Position numbers and translations under genes: made by a program. Below the pieces are notes generated by a model that made no database searches, was not told the origin of the DNA, and saw nothing but the letters and a program-made list of their open reading frames with translations. Shown one piece after another: positions 1 to 9,785 of a stretch of DNA of 64,000 nucleotides. The stretch comes from an uncultured Pelagibacteraceae bacterium (GTDB lineage Bacteria > Pseudomonadota > Alphaproteobacteria > Pelagibacterales > Pelagibacteraceae): the NCBI GenBank assembly GCA_902515205.1, contig CABXTU010000001.1, forward strand, positions 1 through 64,000. Direction: 5' to 3'. Position 1 is the first letter of the stretch. Every line of letters begins with the position of its first letter.

Positions 1-353
1 AAATTCTAAGCTCATGGGTTGTTAGACAGTTTGCAAATGAATATAATCCAACACACTGGCATAGTGGACATATATCTGGGGCTGGTTTTTTAAAAGTACC
101 CTCATCTTTAGGTAGCCATGTTCAAAATAAAACAGAAATAGATTACAAAGGGGGAAATTTACAATTAATTCATGGTGCTCAAATGTTTTTATGTAAATCA
201 ACTTTAAATATTAATCCTGTAGTTGGTGATTTCTATTTTTTTCCTCATTATTTAATGCATACAGTATTTCCATTTAAAAACAGTAATGAGGAAAGAAGAT
301 CGATATCCTTCAATGCAAACATTGATGAAGAAATTTATAATGTCTATGGTTAA
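1..353 (+). CDS. 2-oxoglutarate/Fe(II)-dependent oxygenase, C-terminal part (5' end outside window)
   Basis: Only the last 117 codons are present; the reading frame enters at base 3 and stops at a TAA at 351-353. The translation contains SSWVVRQF, HWHSGHISGAGFL, GDFYFFPHYLMHTVFPF and RRSISFNAN. This pattern (a His-rich segment followed by SG-x-FL, then a FP-x-x-L-x-H segment and an R-x-S-x-SFN end) is typical of the small 2OG-Fe(II) oxygenases of the 2OG-FeII_Oxy_5 / TIGR02466 type, where the two His and an acidic residue bind iron and the Arg near the end binds 2-oxoglutarate. The substrate is unknown. The following gene starts inside its last codons (340), so the two are probably co-transcribed. 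Confidence 0.75.
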   Translation, partial: ILSSWVVRQFANEYNPTHWHSGHISGAGFLKVPSSLGSHVQNKTEIDYKGGNLQLIHGAQMFLCKSTLNINPVVGDFYFFPHYLMHTVFPFKNSNEERRSISFNANIDEEIYNVYG

Positions 354-723
354 AAAGAGTCAAAAAAATGTTTTAGGTGAAAATTTAGAATCTTGCTCTA
401 AAGATCCTTTAACAGGATGGTATAGAGACGGTTGTTGTAATACAGATGAAAATGATCATGGGGTACACACGGTTTGTGCAAAAGTAACTACAGAATTTTT
501 GGAATGGTCTAAAGAAGCTGGGAATGATTTGATAACACCACATCCTGAATTTGGTTTTCCTGGTTTAAAAGATGGAGATGGATGGTGTGTTTGTGCAACT
601 TGGTATGCAAGAGCATTAGAAGCAGGGAAAGGTTGCCCTATATATTTAAAAAGCACTCATGAAAATACTTTGAAATTATTACCAATTGAAACTCTAAAAA
701 AATTTGCAATAGATTTATCTTAA
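340..723 (+). CDS. DUF2237 family protein
   Basis: A protein of about 127 residues with the DUF2237 (COG3651) hallmarks: NVLGENLESCSKDPLTGWYRDG near the start, CCNT, HTVCA, TPHPEFGFPGLKDGDGWC in the middle and THENTLK at the end. Several conserved cysteines (C in ESC, the CC pair, VCA, WCVC) suggest a metal or redox site, but no function has been established for the family as far as I know. The open frame extends up to an ATG at 286, but the homologous part begins after ATG 340 or 346, which overlaps the oxygenase stop; I chose 340. It ends directly against the stop of the convergent ETF-QO gene, with no spacer. Confidence 0.8.
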   Translation: MSMVKKSQKNVLGENLESCSKDPLTGWYRDGCCNTDENDHGVHTVCAKVTTEFLEWSKEAGNDLITPHPEFGFPGLKDGDGWCVCATWYARALEAGKGCPIYLKSTHENTLKLLPIETLKKFAIDLS

Positions 724-2343
724 TTACATGTTTCCATACTTTGGCCCACCTCCACCTTCAGGAGTAACCCAAGTAATGTTTTGAGACGGCTCTTTTATAT
801 CGCAAGTTTTACAATGAATACAATTTTGTGAATTAATAACAAATTTATTAACATTATTTTCTCTTTGAACCTCATAAACTCCAGCAGGACAATATCTTTG
901 AGCAGGCTCATCAAATGCTTCTAAAGTGTAGCTTATTGGTAAATTTGGGTCTTTTAGTTTTAAATGAACTGGTTGATTATCAGCATGATTAGTGCCAGTA
1001 AGATAAACAGAGCTCGTTTTGTCAAAAGTTAAAATATTATCTGGCTTTGGATAATCAATCTTTGGCATTTCTTTAGCAGATTTTAGTGTTTCATGATCTG
1101 CATGTTTATGTTTTAGTGTAAATGGAAGATTTCCTCTAAATAAAATTTGATCAATACCAGTAAAAATTATCCCCAATATCAAACCCCAACTGAAACTTGG
1201 CTTCACATTTCTGGCTTTGTACAATTCATCGAATAGCCAGCTCGCTTTAAATTTTTCCTCAAAGTTAGATAAATCTTTATTATCTTTAATATGTTCATTA
1301 ATTGCTTCAGCAGCTATTAAGCCACTTTTCATTGCGGTATGTGAACCTTTTATCTTAGGCATATTTAATGTTCCAGCATCACAACCAACAAGTAATGCAC
1401 CAGGCATAAACATTTTTGGTAAACTTTGAAATCCACCTTCTATTAAAGCTCTTGCGCCATAAGAAATTCTTTTACCGCCCTCTATTATTTTTTTTATAGC
1501 TGGGTGAGTTTTAAATCTTTGAAATTCATCAAAAGGGGATAAGTAGGGATTTTTATAGTCTAAACCAATTACATATCCTAAAAAAATTTGTTTTTTTTCA
1601 GCATGATAAATAAAACTTCCACCGTACGTGCTATTATCTAATGGCCAACCAGCAGTGTGCATGACTAAACCTTCCTCATGATTTTTTTCCTCTATTTCCC
1701 ATATTTCTTTAAAACCAATACCATATTGTTGAGGATCTTTTCCTTTATCTAGGTCAAACTTTTTAATTAATTGTTTTCCTAAATGACCTCTACATCCTTC
1801 AGCAAATACAGTAACTTTCCCTATCAATTCTATTCCAGGCTCAAAACTGTCTTTTTTATTTCCCTCTTTATCTATTCCCATATCTTGTGTAGCAACGCCT
1901 TTGACTGAGCCATCTTCATTGTATAAGATTTCACTAGCTGGGAAGCCCGGAAAAATTTCAACACCTAAACTTTCAGCTTGTTCTGCCAACCATCTACATA
2001 AATTTGCTAGACTAATAATGTAGTTTTTATGATTTTGCTGAACAGATGGTAATAACCAAGTTGGCCAACTTAATGATTTTGTTTTTCCTAAAAATAAAAA
2101 TTTTTCTTTTGTAACTTTAGTTTTGATTGGAGTATTTAATTCTTTCCAATTAGGAAATAATTCATTCAAAGCTCTTGTTTCAAAAACATTTCCACTTAAA
2201 ATATGAGCTCCAATTTCAGATGCTTTTTCTAAGATACAAACATTTAAATCAGAGTTTAATTGTTTAAGTTTTATAGCGGTCGTTAAGCCAGATGGTCCAC
2301 CACCCACTATAACAACATCATATTCCATTGACTCTCTGGACAT
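724..2343 (-). CDS. Electron transfer flavoprotein-ubiquinone oxidoreductase (ETF-QO)
   Basis: A 539-residue protein with an N-terminal FAD-binding Rossmann motif (VVIVGGGPSGL, residues about 10-20), a long flavin/quinone domain including RALIEGGFQSLP and GCDAGTLNMPKIKGSH, and a C-terminal ferredoxin-like tail. C485 (YCPAG) and C508, C511, C514 (CIHCKTC) supply the four ligands of the 4Fe-4S cluster. The end EGGGGPKY is typical of the family. It passes electrons from reduced ETF to the membrane quinone pool. It is the last gene of a run dmgdh-etfB-etfA-etfQO on the same strand, 23 bases after etfA, so dimethylglycine dehydrogenase is the likely source of electrons. Length and motifs are complete. 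Confidence 0.95.
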   Translation of the reverse strand: MSRESMEYDVVIVGGGPSGLTTAIKLKQLNSDLNVCILEKASEIGAHILSGNVFETRALNELFPNWKELNTPIKTKVTKEKFLFLGKTKSLSWPTWLLPSVQQNHKNYIISLANLCRWLAEQAESLGVEIFPGFPASEILYNEDGSVKGVATQDMGIDKEGNKKDSFEPGIELIGKVTVFAEGCRGHLGKQLIKKFDLDKGKDPQQYGIGFKEIWEIEEKNHEEGLVMHTAGWPLDNSTYGGSFIYHAEKKQIFLGYVIGLDYKNPYLSPFDEFQRFKTHPAIKKIIEGGKRISYGARALIEGGFQSLPKMFMPGALLVGCDAGTLNMPKIKGSHTAMKSGLIAAEAINEHIKDNKDLSNFEEKFKASWLFDELYKARNVKPSFSWGLILGIIFTGIDQILFRGNLPFTLKHKHADHETLKSAKEMPKIDYPKPDNILTFDKTSSVYLTGTNHADNQPVHLKLKDPNLPISYTLEAFDEPAQRYCPAGVYEVQRENNVNKFVINSQNCIHCKTCDIKEPSQNITWVTPEGGGGPKYGNM

Positions 2344-2366
2344 AATTTAATTTTTTACAGATTATA

Positions 2367-3320
2367 TTATTTTTGTATAGTGTTTAATTTGTTCAATTCC
2401 TCGAGGAACTTTGGAAGTGCTTCAAAAAGATCTGCTTCTAGTCCATAATCTGCAACACTAAAAATCGGAGCTTCTCCATCTTTATTTATTGCTACTATAA
2501 CTTTACTTTCTTTCATACCAGCTAAATGTTGAATTGCACCTGATATACCCACAGCTATGTATAAATCTGGAACAACTACTTTGCCTGTTTGCCCTACTTG
2601 ATGATCATTAGTAATGTATCCTGCGTCTACAGCAGCCCTGGAAGCTCCGATAGCAGCATTAAGTTTATCAGCAACTGCCGTAATTAATTTAAAATTTTCT
2701 CCACTTTGCATTCCTCTGCCACCAGAAACAACTATTCTAGCAGTACCTAATTCTGGTCTATCAGATTTTATTTCCTCTTTTTTAATAAATTTTGATATTT
2801 CAGTAGCTTCTCCTGCATCACTGTTTTGTATTTCAGCAGAACCTCCTGAAGTTGGAGCAGGATCAAATGAAGTAGGTCTGATAGTTACACATTTGATTTT
2901 ATCATTACTTTTTACTGTTGCGAAAGCATTACCAGCATAAATTGGTCTTTGAAATGTATCTTCAGATATAACTTTAGTAATATCACTTACTTGAGAAACA
3001 TCTAATAACGCAGCTACTCTGGGCATTAAATTTTTTCCGAATGTGTTTGCAGAACATACAATATGTGAATAGCTTTCCGAAATTTTAAAGATAACTGATG
3101 TGTAATTTTCTGCTAAATAATTTTCATAAATTGAATTATTGACATGTATTATTTTTTTAACATTTGGTATTTCTGAAATCGATTTTGCAACATCTTCAGA
3201 ATTAGATCCAATTACCAAAACATGAACATCTTCATTAATTTGAGAAGCTGCTGAAATTGCATTTAAAGTAAAAGGTTTAACTTCTTTATTATTGTGTTCT
3301 GCAATTAATAAAACTGACAT
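2367..3320 (-). CDS. etfA: Electron transfer flavoprotein alpha subunit
   Basis: A 317-residue protein with the EtfA layout: an N-terminal AMP-free nucleotide-fold domain and a C-terminal FAD-binding domain containing VVSGGRGM, GASRAAVDAGY, QVGQTGKVV, YIAVGISGAIQHLAGM and VIVAINKD, which is the classical EtfA signature for FAD binding. It pairs with EtfB to accept electrons from flavin dehydrogenases. Its ATG shares a base with the etfB stop codon (TAATG on the minus strand), which indicates translational coupling and equal amounts of both subunits. Confidence 0.97.
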   Translation of the reverse strand: MSVLLIAEHNNKEVKPFTLNAISAASQINEDVHVLVIGSNSEDVAKSISEIPNVKKIIHVNNSIYENYLAENYTSVIFKISESYSHIVCSANTFGKNLMPRVAALLDVSQVSDITKVISEDTFQRPIYAGNAFATVKSNDKIKCVTIRPTSFDPAPTSGGSAEIQNSDAGEATEISKFIKKEEIKSDRPELGTARIVVSGGRGMQSGENFKLITAVADKLNAAIGASRAAVDAGYITNDHQVGQTGKVVVPDLYIAVGISGAIQHLAGMKESKVIVAINKDGEAPIFSVADYGLEADLFEALPKFLEELNKLNTIQK

Positions 3321-4069
3321 TATATTACTTTAGCCTCATTTTTTAATTTTTGAACTAATTCTTCTACACTTGCGACCTTTATCCCAGCTTTTCTTTTCGG
3401 TGGTTCTTCAACTTTTATTTGTTCAATCCTTGGTTTTGTATCAACACCTAAATCAGATGCATTTATTTGTTCTACTGGTTTTTTTTTAGCCTTCATTATG
3501 TTTGGTAAAGACGCATACCTTGGTTCGTTTAATCTTAAATCACAAGTTACAATAGCTGGCACACTTACTTCAATAGTTTCAAGCCCTTCATCAATTTCTC
3601 TAGTGACCTCTAAAGATTTTTCTTTTACTTGTATTTTTGATGCAAAAGTTGCTTGAGGCCAATTGAGTAATGCTGCCAGCATTTGACCAGTTTGGTTGCA
3701 ATCATCATCAATAGCTTGTTTGCCCATAAATACTAAATCAGGTTTTTCTTTTTCAACAATTTTCTGTAAAATTTTAGATACCGCAAGAGGTTCTATAGCT
3801 CCATCAACTTTTACTAAAATACCACGATCAGCACCAACGGCTAATGCTTTTCTTAAAGTTTCTTGTGCTTTCTCTTCTCCAACTGAAACTGCTACAACTT
3901 CAGATGCCTTACCTGCCTCTTTAATTTTTACTGCTTCTTCGATTGCATTGTCGTCTGGGGGATTGGTAGACATCTTAACATTATCAGTTACTATACCTGA
4001 ATTGTCCTCTTTAACTCTTATTTGAACATTGTAATCAATAACTCTTTTTACTGCGACTAAAATTTTCAT
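3320..4069 (-). CDS. etfB: Electron transfer flavoprotein beta subunit
   Basis: A 249-residue Etf[21 protein letters not shown] at the start, [36 protein letters not shown] (the AMP-binding stretch) and [21 protein letters not shown], the family signature. It forms the soluble ETF heterodimer with EtfA. The start codon overlaps the stop of the dimethylglycine dehydrogenase gene by one base (TAATG), and its own stop overlaps the etfA start in the same way, so three successive genes are coupled. This placement makes the dehydrogenase the natural electron donor. Confidence 0.97.
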   Translation of the reverse strand: MKILVAVKRVIDYNVQIRVKEDNSGIVTDNVKMSTNPPDDNAIEEAVKIKEAGKASEVVAVSVGEEKAQETLRKALAVGADRGILVKVDGAIEPLAVSKILQKIVEKEKPDLVFMGKQAIDDDCNQTGQMLAALLNWPQATFASKIQVKEKSLEVTREIDEGLETIEVSVPAIVTCDLRLNEPRYASLPNIMKAKKKPVEQINASDLGVDTKPRIEQIKVEEPPKRKAGIKVASVEELVQKLKNEAKVI

Positions 4070-6501
4070 TAAGTTCTCAATAATTTGTTTTCAACATCAT
4101 AGGGGCTTTCTTCCAAAATTGTAGCATCGTACATCGTCCCTAATATATCAACTTTAAGTTTCTCCCCAACATTTGCTAAATCAGGTTTAACCATTGCTAG
4201 TGCTATTGATTTATCTAACCTAAATCCATATTCTCCTCCTGTAGCTCTTCCCACAACTTTATTATCTTTATATATAGGATTATTGCCCAATACATCTGAG
4301 TCACTGGTATCATGAACTTCAAGAGTTACTAATTTGTTTTCAAAACCTTTTTCTCTCCATTTATTGAGGGCCTCTAAACCAATAAATTTACCTTTATTTG
4401 GATGAATAAATCTATCTAAACCTGATTCATAAGGCGAATATTCGATAGACAATTCAGTGCCTACAAGTTTGTAAGACTTTTCAAGTCTTAAACTATTCAT
4501 TGCCCTTATTCCAAAAGGTTTAATTCCTAAGTCTTTACCAGCATCCATTAATTTATCAAATATGTGATTTTGATACTCAATTGGATGATGTAATTCCCAA
4601 CCGAGCTCTCCTACAAAATTTACTCTCATTGCGTTTACTGGAGCATATCCAACATTGACATTTTTTGCAGTTAACCATTTAAAATTTTCATTAGAAAAAT
4701 CATCAGTTGAAACTTTATACATTAATTCTCTTGATTTTGGACCAGCAACAACCAGTACACCTGTGCTGTTTGAAAGATCCTCAAATAAAACGGAACCATC
4801 ATTAGGCATCCATTTTTGTATCCAATCATGATCTAATCTTAAATTTGCTCCAGCTGATACTAAGTAGTAGCAATTTTCAGACTCTTTCATTATAGTGAAT
4901 TCTGAATGAACACCGCCTTTAGTATTAAGTGCATGACACAAACCAATTCTTCCAATTTTTTTTGGCAATTTATTAGCTACTAAATAATCTAAAAATTCTT
5001 CAGCTTTGGGTCCTTTAATTCTACATTTTGCAAAAGCTGTCATATCTAAAATACCAACATTTTCTTTTACATTTTTGCATTCCTTTTTAATTGCATCAAA
5101 CCATTTGGATCTTCTAAAAGACCAGTCATCTTTTTGTTCCATTCCATCTGTTGCAAAAAAGTTTGGTCTTTCCCAGCCAAATTTTTGACCAAAAACTGCG
5201 CCTAAATTTTTCATTCTTTCATAACAAGGTGAGGTTCTTAATGGTCTTGCTGCAGGTCTCTCTTCATCTGGATAATGAGTAATGAAAACATGGCTATAAG
5301 CCTCTTCATTTTTTGCTTTTAAATAAGATTTAGTTGCATAATTTCCATAACGTCTTGGTTCAACACCGAGCATATCTATTGTTGGTTCTCCATCTACAAT
5401 CCATTCTGCTAATTGCCAACCTGCTCCCCCTGCTGCAGTAATACCAAAGCTGTGACCTTCATTAATCCAAAAATTTTTTAATCCCCATGCTGGTCCAACA
5501 ATAGGGTTTCCATCTGGAGTATAACAAATTGCTCCATTGTAAACTTTTTTGACACCTACTTCACCAAAAGCAGGTACTCTGTGTATTGCACCTTCAATAT
5601 GTGGTGCAAGTCTATCTAAATCTTCTTGGAATAATTCATATTCAGAATTTTTTGACGGTCCCTCTACATAACAAGCTGGTGCACCATCTTCATAAGGACC
5701 CAAAATTAAACCTCCTGCTTCTTCTCTCATATACCATCTGCTGTCACTATCTCTTAATACTCCCATTTCTGGAAGACCATCTTTTTTTCTTTTTTGAATT
5801 TCTGGATGTGGTTCAGTAACAATGTATTGATGTTCAACTGGTATTACTGGAATGTCTAATCCAACCATTTCTCCTGTTTGTCTAGCAAAGTTTCCTGAGC
5901 AAGAAATTATATGTTCACATTCTATTGAGCCTTTGTCTGTTTCAACAATCCAACCATCTTTAGTTTGTTTCATTGCTATCACTGAAGTATTTCTATAAAT
6001 CTCTGCTCCCTTATTTCTTGCACCTGTAGCAAGAGCTTGTGTTAAATCTGCTGGTTGAATATAGCCGTCCTCTGGATGTTGAATAGCTCCAACTAAATCA
6101 TCTGTATGACATAAGGGCCAAATTTCTTTTACTTGTTGAGGTGTTAAAAATTTTACATCGACTCCTATAGTTTTAGCTACACCAGCATACTGATGATATT
6201 CGTCCATTCGATCTTTGTTACTAGCTAGTCGAATATTAGAAACAACACTAAATCCTACATTTTTTCCTGTTTCTTCCTCTAATTTTTTATAAAGATTGAC
6301 AGCATATTTGTGAAGTTGTCCCACTGAATAACTCATATTAAAAAGTGGAAGTAAACCAGCTGCATGCCAAGTCGAACCTGAAGTTAATTCTTTTCTTTCA
6401 ACAAGGACAACATCTGACCAACCTTTTTTGGCTAAATGATAAAGTGCGCTGACTCCTACAACTCCTCCACCAACAACTACTACCTTTGCTTTAGACTTCA
6501 T
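4069..6501 (-). CDS. Dimethylglycine/sarcosine dehydrogenase-type FAD and folate enzyme
   Basis: An 810-residue two-module flavoenzyme. Residues 1-about 400 are a DAO-type FAD oxidoreductase ([21 protein letters not shown]); H46 in GSTWHAAGL matches the histidine that carries covalent FAD in dimethylglycine dehydrogenase. Residues about 430-800 are a GcvT-like folate domain with the [14 protein letters not shown] linker and [10 protein letters not shown]. The family oxidatively demethylates dimethylglycine or sarcosine, passes the C1 to tetrahydrofolate as methylene-THF and electrons to ETF. The gene is coupled to etfB, etfA and ETF-QO. The exact substrate (dimethylglycine, sarcosine or another N-methylated compound) is not proven by sequence; dimethylglycine is favoured by length and linker motifs. 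Confidence 0.88.
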   Translation of the reverse strand: MKSKAKVVVVGGGVVGVSALYHLAKKGWSDVVLVERKELTSGSTWHAAGLLPLFNMSYSVGQLHKYAVNLYKKLEEETGKNVGFSVVSNIRLASNKDRMDEYHQYAGVAKTIGVDVKFLTPQQVKEIWPLCHTDDLVGAIQHPEDGYIQPADLTQALATGARNKGAEIYRNTSVIAMKQTKDGWIVETDKGSIECEHIISCSGNFARQTGEMVGLDIPVIPVEHQYIVTEPHPEIQKRKKDGLPEMGVLRDSDSRWYMREEAGGLILGPYEDGAPACYVEGPSKNSEYELFQEDLDRLAPHIEGAIHRVPAFGEVGVKKVYNGAICYTPDGNPIVGPAWGLKNFWINEGHSFGITAAGGAGWQLAEWIVDGEPTIDMLGVEPRRYGNYATKSYLKAKNEEAYSHVFITHYPDEERPAARPLRTSPCYERMKNLGAVFGQKFGWERPNFFATDGMEQKDDWSFRRSKWFDAIKKECKNVKENVGILDMTAFAKCRIKGPKAEEFLDYLVANKLPKKIGRIGLCHALNTKGGVHSEFTIMKESENCYYLVSAGANLRLDHDWIQKWMPNDGSVLFEDLSNSTGVLVVAGPKSRELMYKVSTDDFSNENFKWLTAKNVNVGYAPVNAMRVNFVGELGWELHHPIEYQNHIFDKLMDAGKDLGIKPFGIRAMNSLRLEKSYKLVGTELSIEYSPYESGLDRFIHPNKGKFIGLEALNKWREKGFENKLVTLEVHDTSDSDVLGNNPIYKDNKVVGRATGGEYGFRLDKSIALAMVKPDLANVGEKLKVDILGTMYDATILEESPYDVENKLLRT

Positions 6502-6556
6502 TAAGCGATTCCTACTAAATTTTCATTGATTTCGAAACAAAATTGTATCGAATATT

Positions 6557-7030
6557 TCAAATTGAACTTCCTAAAGGAATAGGGCTTGATACCATTGTAG
6601 TCAACCAACAGTCCTTTAAAGGTCCATCCTCAGTATATTTTTCAACCTGCCAACTGAATTTATGATAAATTTTTTCTTTATCTAATATTATTACTTCAAA
6701 TTGTACCCAACTGTCACCACCTGTCACTTGCGTAATAGTGTGACTCAGATGATTTATCATCATTTGATAATTATTTCCTTTTATCATGCTTTTAAACCTT
6801 TCTAAAGGTCCAGTGGCTTTTTTATTATTTGGATGAGCAAAGTTCCAGGTTTGTTCAATTCCACTGTCCATAAATCCATCGTCATTTTTTTGTAAACCTA
6901 ACAATTGTATTTTAACAACTTCTGAAGGATTGATTTTACTATTTGGCTCAAGCAATTCTGCTTTTGAAATTGAAACTGAAATCAAAAAAATTATGAAAAA
7001 ATTAAATACTATTTGCAGTTTTTTGAACAT
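6557..7030 (-). CDS. DUF4864-type secreted protein
   Basis: A 157-residue protein with an N-terminal signal peptide (a hydrophobic run at about residues 8-22 ending at ISKAE). The mature part contains VVKIQLLGLQKNDDG, NNKKATGPLERFKSM and WLTTMVSSPIP, resembling DUF4864 proteins, which are small periplasmic NTF2-like domains of unknown role. It overlaps the upstream oxidoreductase gene by 29 bases, so translation is probably coupled. No catalytic residues are recognisable. Assignment to the family is from remembered sequence pattern and is moderately secure. Confidence 0.65.
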   Translation of the reverse strand: MFKKLQIVFNFFIIFLISVSISKAELLEPNSKINPSEVVKIQLLGLQKNDDGFMDSGIEQTWNFAHPNNKKATGPLERFKSMIKGNNYQMMINHLSHTITQVTGGDSWVQFEVIILDKEKIYHKFSWQVEKYTEDGPLKDCWLTTMVSSPIPLGSSI

Positions 7031-7571
7031 CTTCTAAGAATTTTTTTCTTTTTTTATCTCCAACAAATGGTACAGCAAAGTATCTTCTATATATAACATC
7101 CGTTATGCCGCATATGTTAAACACACCTCTTCTTAATCTTTTTGTGGGCATATTTAAAAAGAATGTTCTAACTGCAAATTGGGGGGAGCCATAAGTACAA
7201 AAAACAACTGCTTTTTTTCCTGTCAAATTACCTAAAGGGTATCCATAATTTCCAAACAATCTTTTAAATCTAAAAGCCCAAGGTGGTGCAAGAACCTTAT
7301 CTATCCATCCTTCAACTATTGCTGGCATCCTAAAGTTCCATATTGGCGCAATTAAAACTATAACATCAGATTTTTCTATTCTTTTTCTATGATCTATAAC
7401 ACTTTCATCCGGCTCCTCTCCTGAAAATACTGGATTAAATTTTTCTTTATATAAGTCTACAATATCTACAACATGATTATTTTTTTTAACAGTATCTATG
7501 AATTCATCTCTGATTGCAGCGTTAAATGATTTTTCATCGTAGTGTCCGTAAACAATGAATATTTTTTTCAT
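7002..7571 (-). CDS. NAD(P)H:quinone oxidoreductase-like flavodoxin-fold protein
   Basis: A 189-residue protein of the flavodoxin_2 (PF02525) fold: MKKIFIVYGHYDEKSFNAAI is the FMN/FAD phosphate-binding start, VIVLIAPIWNFRMPAIVEGWIDKV the second flavin contact, and GKKAVVFCTYGSPQ the third. Relatives include KefF, MdaB and NQO1-type enzymes that reduce quinones with NAD(P)H. Its place downstream of methanethiol oxidase and a ferredoxin suggests a protective or electron-transfer role, since methanethiol oxidation by this enzyme type makes hydrogen peroxide and sulfide; that link is inference. It is 29 bases downstream of the CoA-binding gene. Confidence 0.8.
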   Translation of the reverse strand: MKKIFIVYGHYDEKSFNAAIRDEFIDTVKKNNHVVDIVDLYKEKFNPVFSGEEPDESVIDHRKRIEKSDVIVLIAPIWNFRMPAIVEGWIDKVLAPPWAFRFKRLFGNYGYPLGNLTGKKAVVFCTYGSPQFAVRTFFLNMPTKRLRRGVFNICGITDVIYRRYFAVPFVGDKKRKKFLEDVQKTANSI

Positions 7572-7600
7572 TTGATTATTTTATACCTAAAAATAAAATC

Positions 7601-8050
7601 TTAAATTTTTTGATCAAGACGTGGTTTCCAAAAAGGTCTAAACAGTTCTATTTTTGGGCACCTATTCATAACAACTTTAAGACCAGCCTCTTCAGCAAGA
7701 CGAGCTGCATCATGATTTATTACACCTATCTGTCCCCACAAAACTTTAGCGCCAATTGCAATTGCTTCCTCTGCTACCCCATACAGATCTTCTGGCCTTC
7801 TAAAGACTTCAACCATATCTACAGGTCGATCGATCGCTTTTAAATTAGGATATACTTTTAGGTTCCTGATTTCAGTAATCTCTGGTTTAGGATTAACAGG
7901 TATCATGTCATAACCAGTTTCATGTAATACTCTTAATACTCCATAACTAAATTTTGTTTTATCTGGGCTAGCACCCACCATAGCTATAGTTTTAACTGAC
8001 TGTAAAATTTCTTTTAAGTATTCATCACTGTACTGTTCGTTATGATTCAT
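7601..8050 (-). CDS. CoA-binding (YccU-like) protein
   Basis: A 149-residue protein of the CoA_binding_2 (PF13380) type: TIAMVGASPDKTKFSYGV is the dinucleotide-binding loop, followed by GYDMIPVNPK, VDMVEVFRRPED and LWGQIGVINHDAARLAEEAGLKVVMNRCPKIE, all characteristic. The domain is like the N-terminal part of succinyl-CoA synthetase alpha and acyl-CoA synthetases. Function in bacteria is not settled. Its start codon overlaps the ferredoxin stop as ATGA, so the two are translationally coupled. Confidence 0.85.
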   Translation of the reverse strand: MNHNEQYSDEYLKEILQSVKTIAMVGASPDKTKFSYGVLRVLHETGYDMIPVNPKPEITEIRNLKVYPNLKAIDRPVDMVEVFRRPEDLYGVAEEAIAIGAKVLWGQIGVINHDAARLAEEAGLKVVMNRCPKIELFRPFWKPRLDQKI

Positions 8051-8421
8051 TTTTTTTTTTTTACTTTTCGAGTTGCAATATCTGCTTTTAACTCATGAGG
8101 TGCAAGAGGGTCAAGAAAAGGATTGCGGTAAAGTTTGTCATGGCTTTCAACTCCAATTTCAATTTCACAATCAGTTTTAGCACGGGCGACACATAAAACG
8201 ACATAACCATCATTAATTTGTCTATTATTTAAAGCCACTTGAGAACGTTGATCTACTTCTCCGTTAATTAGTTTTGCTGCACAAGTTATGCAACCTCCGT
8301 ATTCACATCCATAAGGTAAATCAACTCCTTGAGTTCGTAATTCTTGGAGTAATGGTTTTCGATCTGAGACTTCAAAAGTTTGATTTTCACGATTAGTAAT
8401 AGTTATTTTCTTTATAGCCAT
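8047..8421 (-). CDS. Plant-type 2Fe-2S ferredoxin
   Basis: A 124-residue ferredoxin with C39, C44, C47 and C77 in the classical CX4CX2CX29C arrangement (GCEYGGCITC then YVVLC), a Fer2 domain from residue 4 to about 90 and a C-terminal extension ending in a lysine run. It overlaps the 3' end of the methanethiol oxidase gene by ten bases and the next gene by four (ATGA), so it is part of the same translational unit and is a candidate electron partner or maturation partner for that system. The lysine tail is encoded by a homopolymeric A stretch (T run 8050-8062 on the plus strand). Confidence 0.92.
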   Translation of the reverse strand: MAIKKITITNRENQTFEVSDRKPLLQELRTQGVDLPYGCEYGGCITCAAKLINGEVDQRSQVALNNRQINDGYVVLCVARAKTDCEIEIGVESHDKLYRNPFLDPLAPHELKADIATRKVKKKK

Positions 8422-9785
8422 ATATCACTTGTGCAATCTCCACCTGGATATCTACTTTCATGACATCTACTAGGGCCATTAGGTTCTTTCCCAAAGTCAA
8501 CAATAAAATCTTTATTAATCTTCATTCCTCCATTTTCAACATCACAATCAATCATAATCATAGCTCCTCCCTGAGTTCTTATTTCGGGATAAAACTGATT
8601 ATCCCAAGTTGAAAATAATGAGGTGGTCACATACATCCGTTTTCCATCTAGCGATAATTGATACATCTGAGGACCTCCAGTAATTTTAACTCCGTTTATA
8701 ATTGGTGCTTTACCTAAAAGTCCTCCCATCCATACCTGGCCAGTTAATTTTGGTTTGTGAGGATCAGATATATTGTACTGTCTCATGTCACCGTGTAACC
8801 AATTATTTAGATAAAGATATTTATCATCCATTGAAACTAAAATCGCAGACATTACACCTGGTATTGGAATAGGCCAATCAGGATGAGGCTCATTCTCAAC
8901 ATCAATAACTTTTTCCCATTCCCATTTGCCTTTTTTAGATTTCCAAAAATGAATAACATTTGAACTAAGTGCTGCTCCACAAAATCCATGACTGCTATCT
9001 GGATCGTGCATAAATTTAACCTCCAAAGGGATCAGTCCGTCTTCACCTAGATACATTGTTTCAACAGGTTCTCTTTTTTTAAAATCCCAGATGTGTAATC
9101 TTCGTCCATACTTCAGGTGTCCTACTTCTTCTAAATCGAAACCTGGCATAAATGTATTTGGAGCAGCCCACTCGGAACTTACCATAACGTTATGACGTGG
9201 CTGATACCAAAAATCATAACTAAAAGGTATATCACCCATTGAATTTTCCCACCTACCAACTATTTCAAAGTCTTTATTTAAATGTAAATATCCACCTGGA
9301 GCTTCCCCTTTAGCATTACCTAAAAAAGAAATAATAATTTCTGAACCTAAACAATGAACAGTATGAGGTCCAGATAAGTTAGTTTTAGATTTTATTTCTG
9401 AACCCTTAATTACTTTATGAATTTTTGGTGCAAATGGATCAGTTGCCGTGTCAATAACATGAATATTGTTAGATCTTACTCCAGGCACTAAAAGGTATTT
9501 CCTGCTCATTCCAGCATCTCCATGACAGGAAGAACAGGCATTCCATCCCATGTGATGTAATTCGTCCCCTATTCCTGGCATTTCAAGACGATGGATAACT
9601 TTTGAATAAGTCGGACTATCTGCATCAACATCAATAGTTGCAAGATAATCAGGTTTTTGAATTCCTGTTCCAGTATAAATTGCTATTGTATATAAAAGTT
9701 TCTCATTAGGTGCTTTAATTGCTTCTGATGGGCTTGAATAACCGGGACCACAACAAGATTTATCAATTACTTCTTTATTGTTCAT
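8412..9785 (-). CDS. mtoX: Methanethiol oxidase / selenium-binding protein SBP56 family
   Basis: About 457 residues, collinear with SELENBP1/MtoX proteins: CCGPGYSSPSEAIKAP, DYLATIDVD, DELHHMGWNACSSCHGD (the conserved CSSC), GPHTVHCLGSEI, YDFWYQPRHNVMVSSEWAAP, GLIPLEVKF, LNNWLHGDMRQYNISDP, GGPQMYQLSLDGKRMYVTTSL and a final RYPGGDCTSDIW. Characterised members oxidise methanethiol to formaldehyde, sulfide and peroxide and bind copper. An in-frame ATG exists at 9800, but ATG 9785 overlaps the upstream stop as TAATG, the same coupling seen at three other junctions here, so I prefer it. In bacteria related to DMSP-degrading lineages, methanethiol comes from DMSP demethylation. No signal peptide is visible, unlike periplasmic MtoX proteins. 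Confidence 0.9.
   Translation of the reverse strand: MNNKEVIDKSCCGPGYSSPSEAIKAPNEKLLYTIAIYTGTGIQKPDYLATIDVDADSPTYSKVIHRLEMPGIGDELHHMGWNACSSCHGDAGMSRKYLLVPGVRSNNIHVIDTATDPFAPKIHKVIKGSEIKSKTNLSGPHTVHCLGSEIIISFLGNAKGEAPGGYLHLNKDFEIVGRWENSMGDIPFSYDFWYQPRHNVMVSSEWAAPNTFMPGFDLEEVGHLKYGRRLHIWDFKKREPVETMYLGEDGLIPLEVKFMHDPDSSHGFCGAALSSNVIHFWKSKKGKWEWEKVIDVENEPHPDWPIPIPGVMSAILVSMDDKYLYLNNWLHGDMRQYNISDPHKPKLTGQVWMGGLLGKAPIINGVKITGGPQMYQLSLDGKRMYVTTSLFSTWDNQFYPEIRTQGGAMIMIDCDVENGGMKINKDFIVDFGKEPNGPSRCHESRYPGGDCTSDIWL

Noticed and set aside
286..339. Upstream extension of the DUF2237 frame to ATG 286
   Set aside because: The added residues lie inside the oxygenase coding sequence and have no family resemblance.
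4069..6501. Open frames on the opposite strand of large genes (for example inside DMG dehydrogenase, aconitase, AlaS)
   Set aside because: They lack homology and have the composition of antisense shadows of the real genes.
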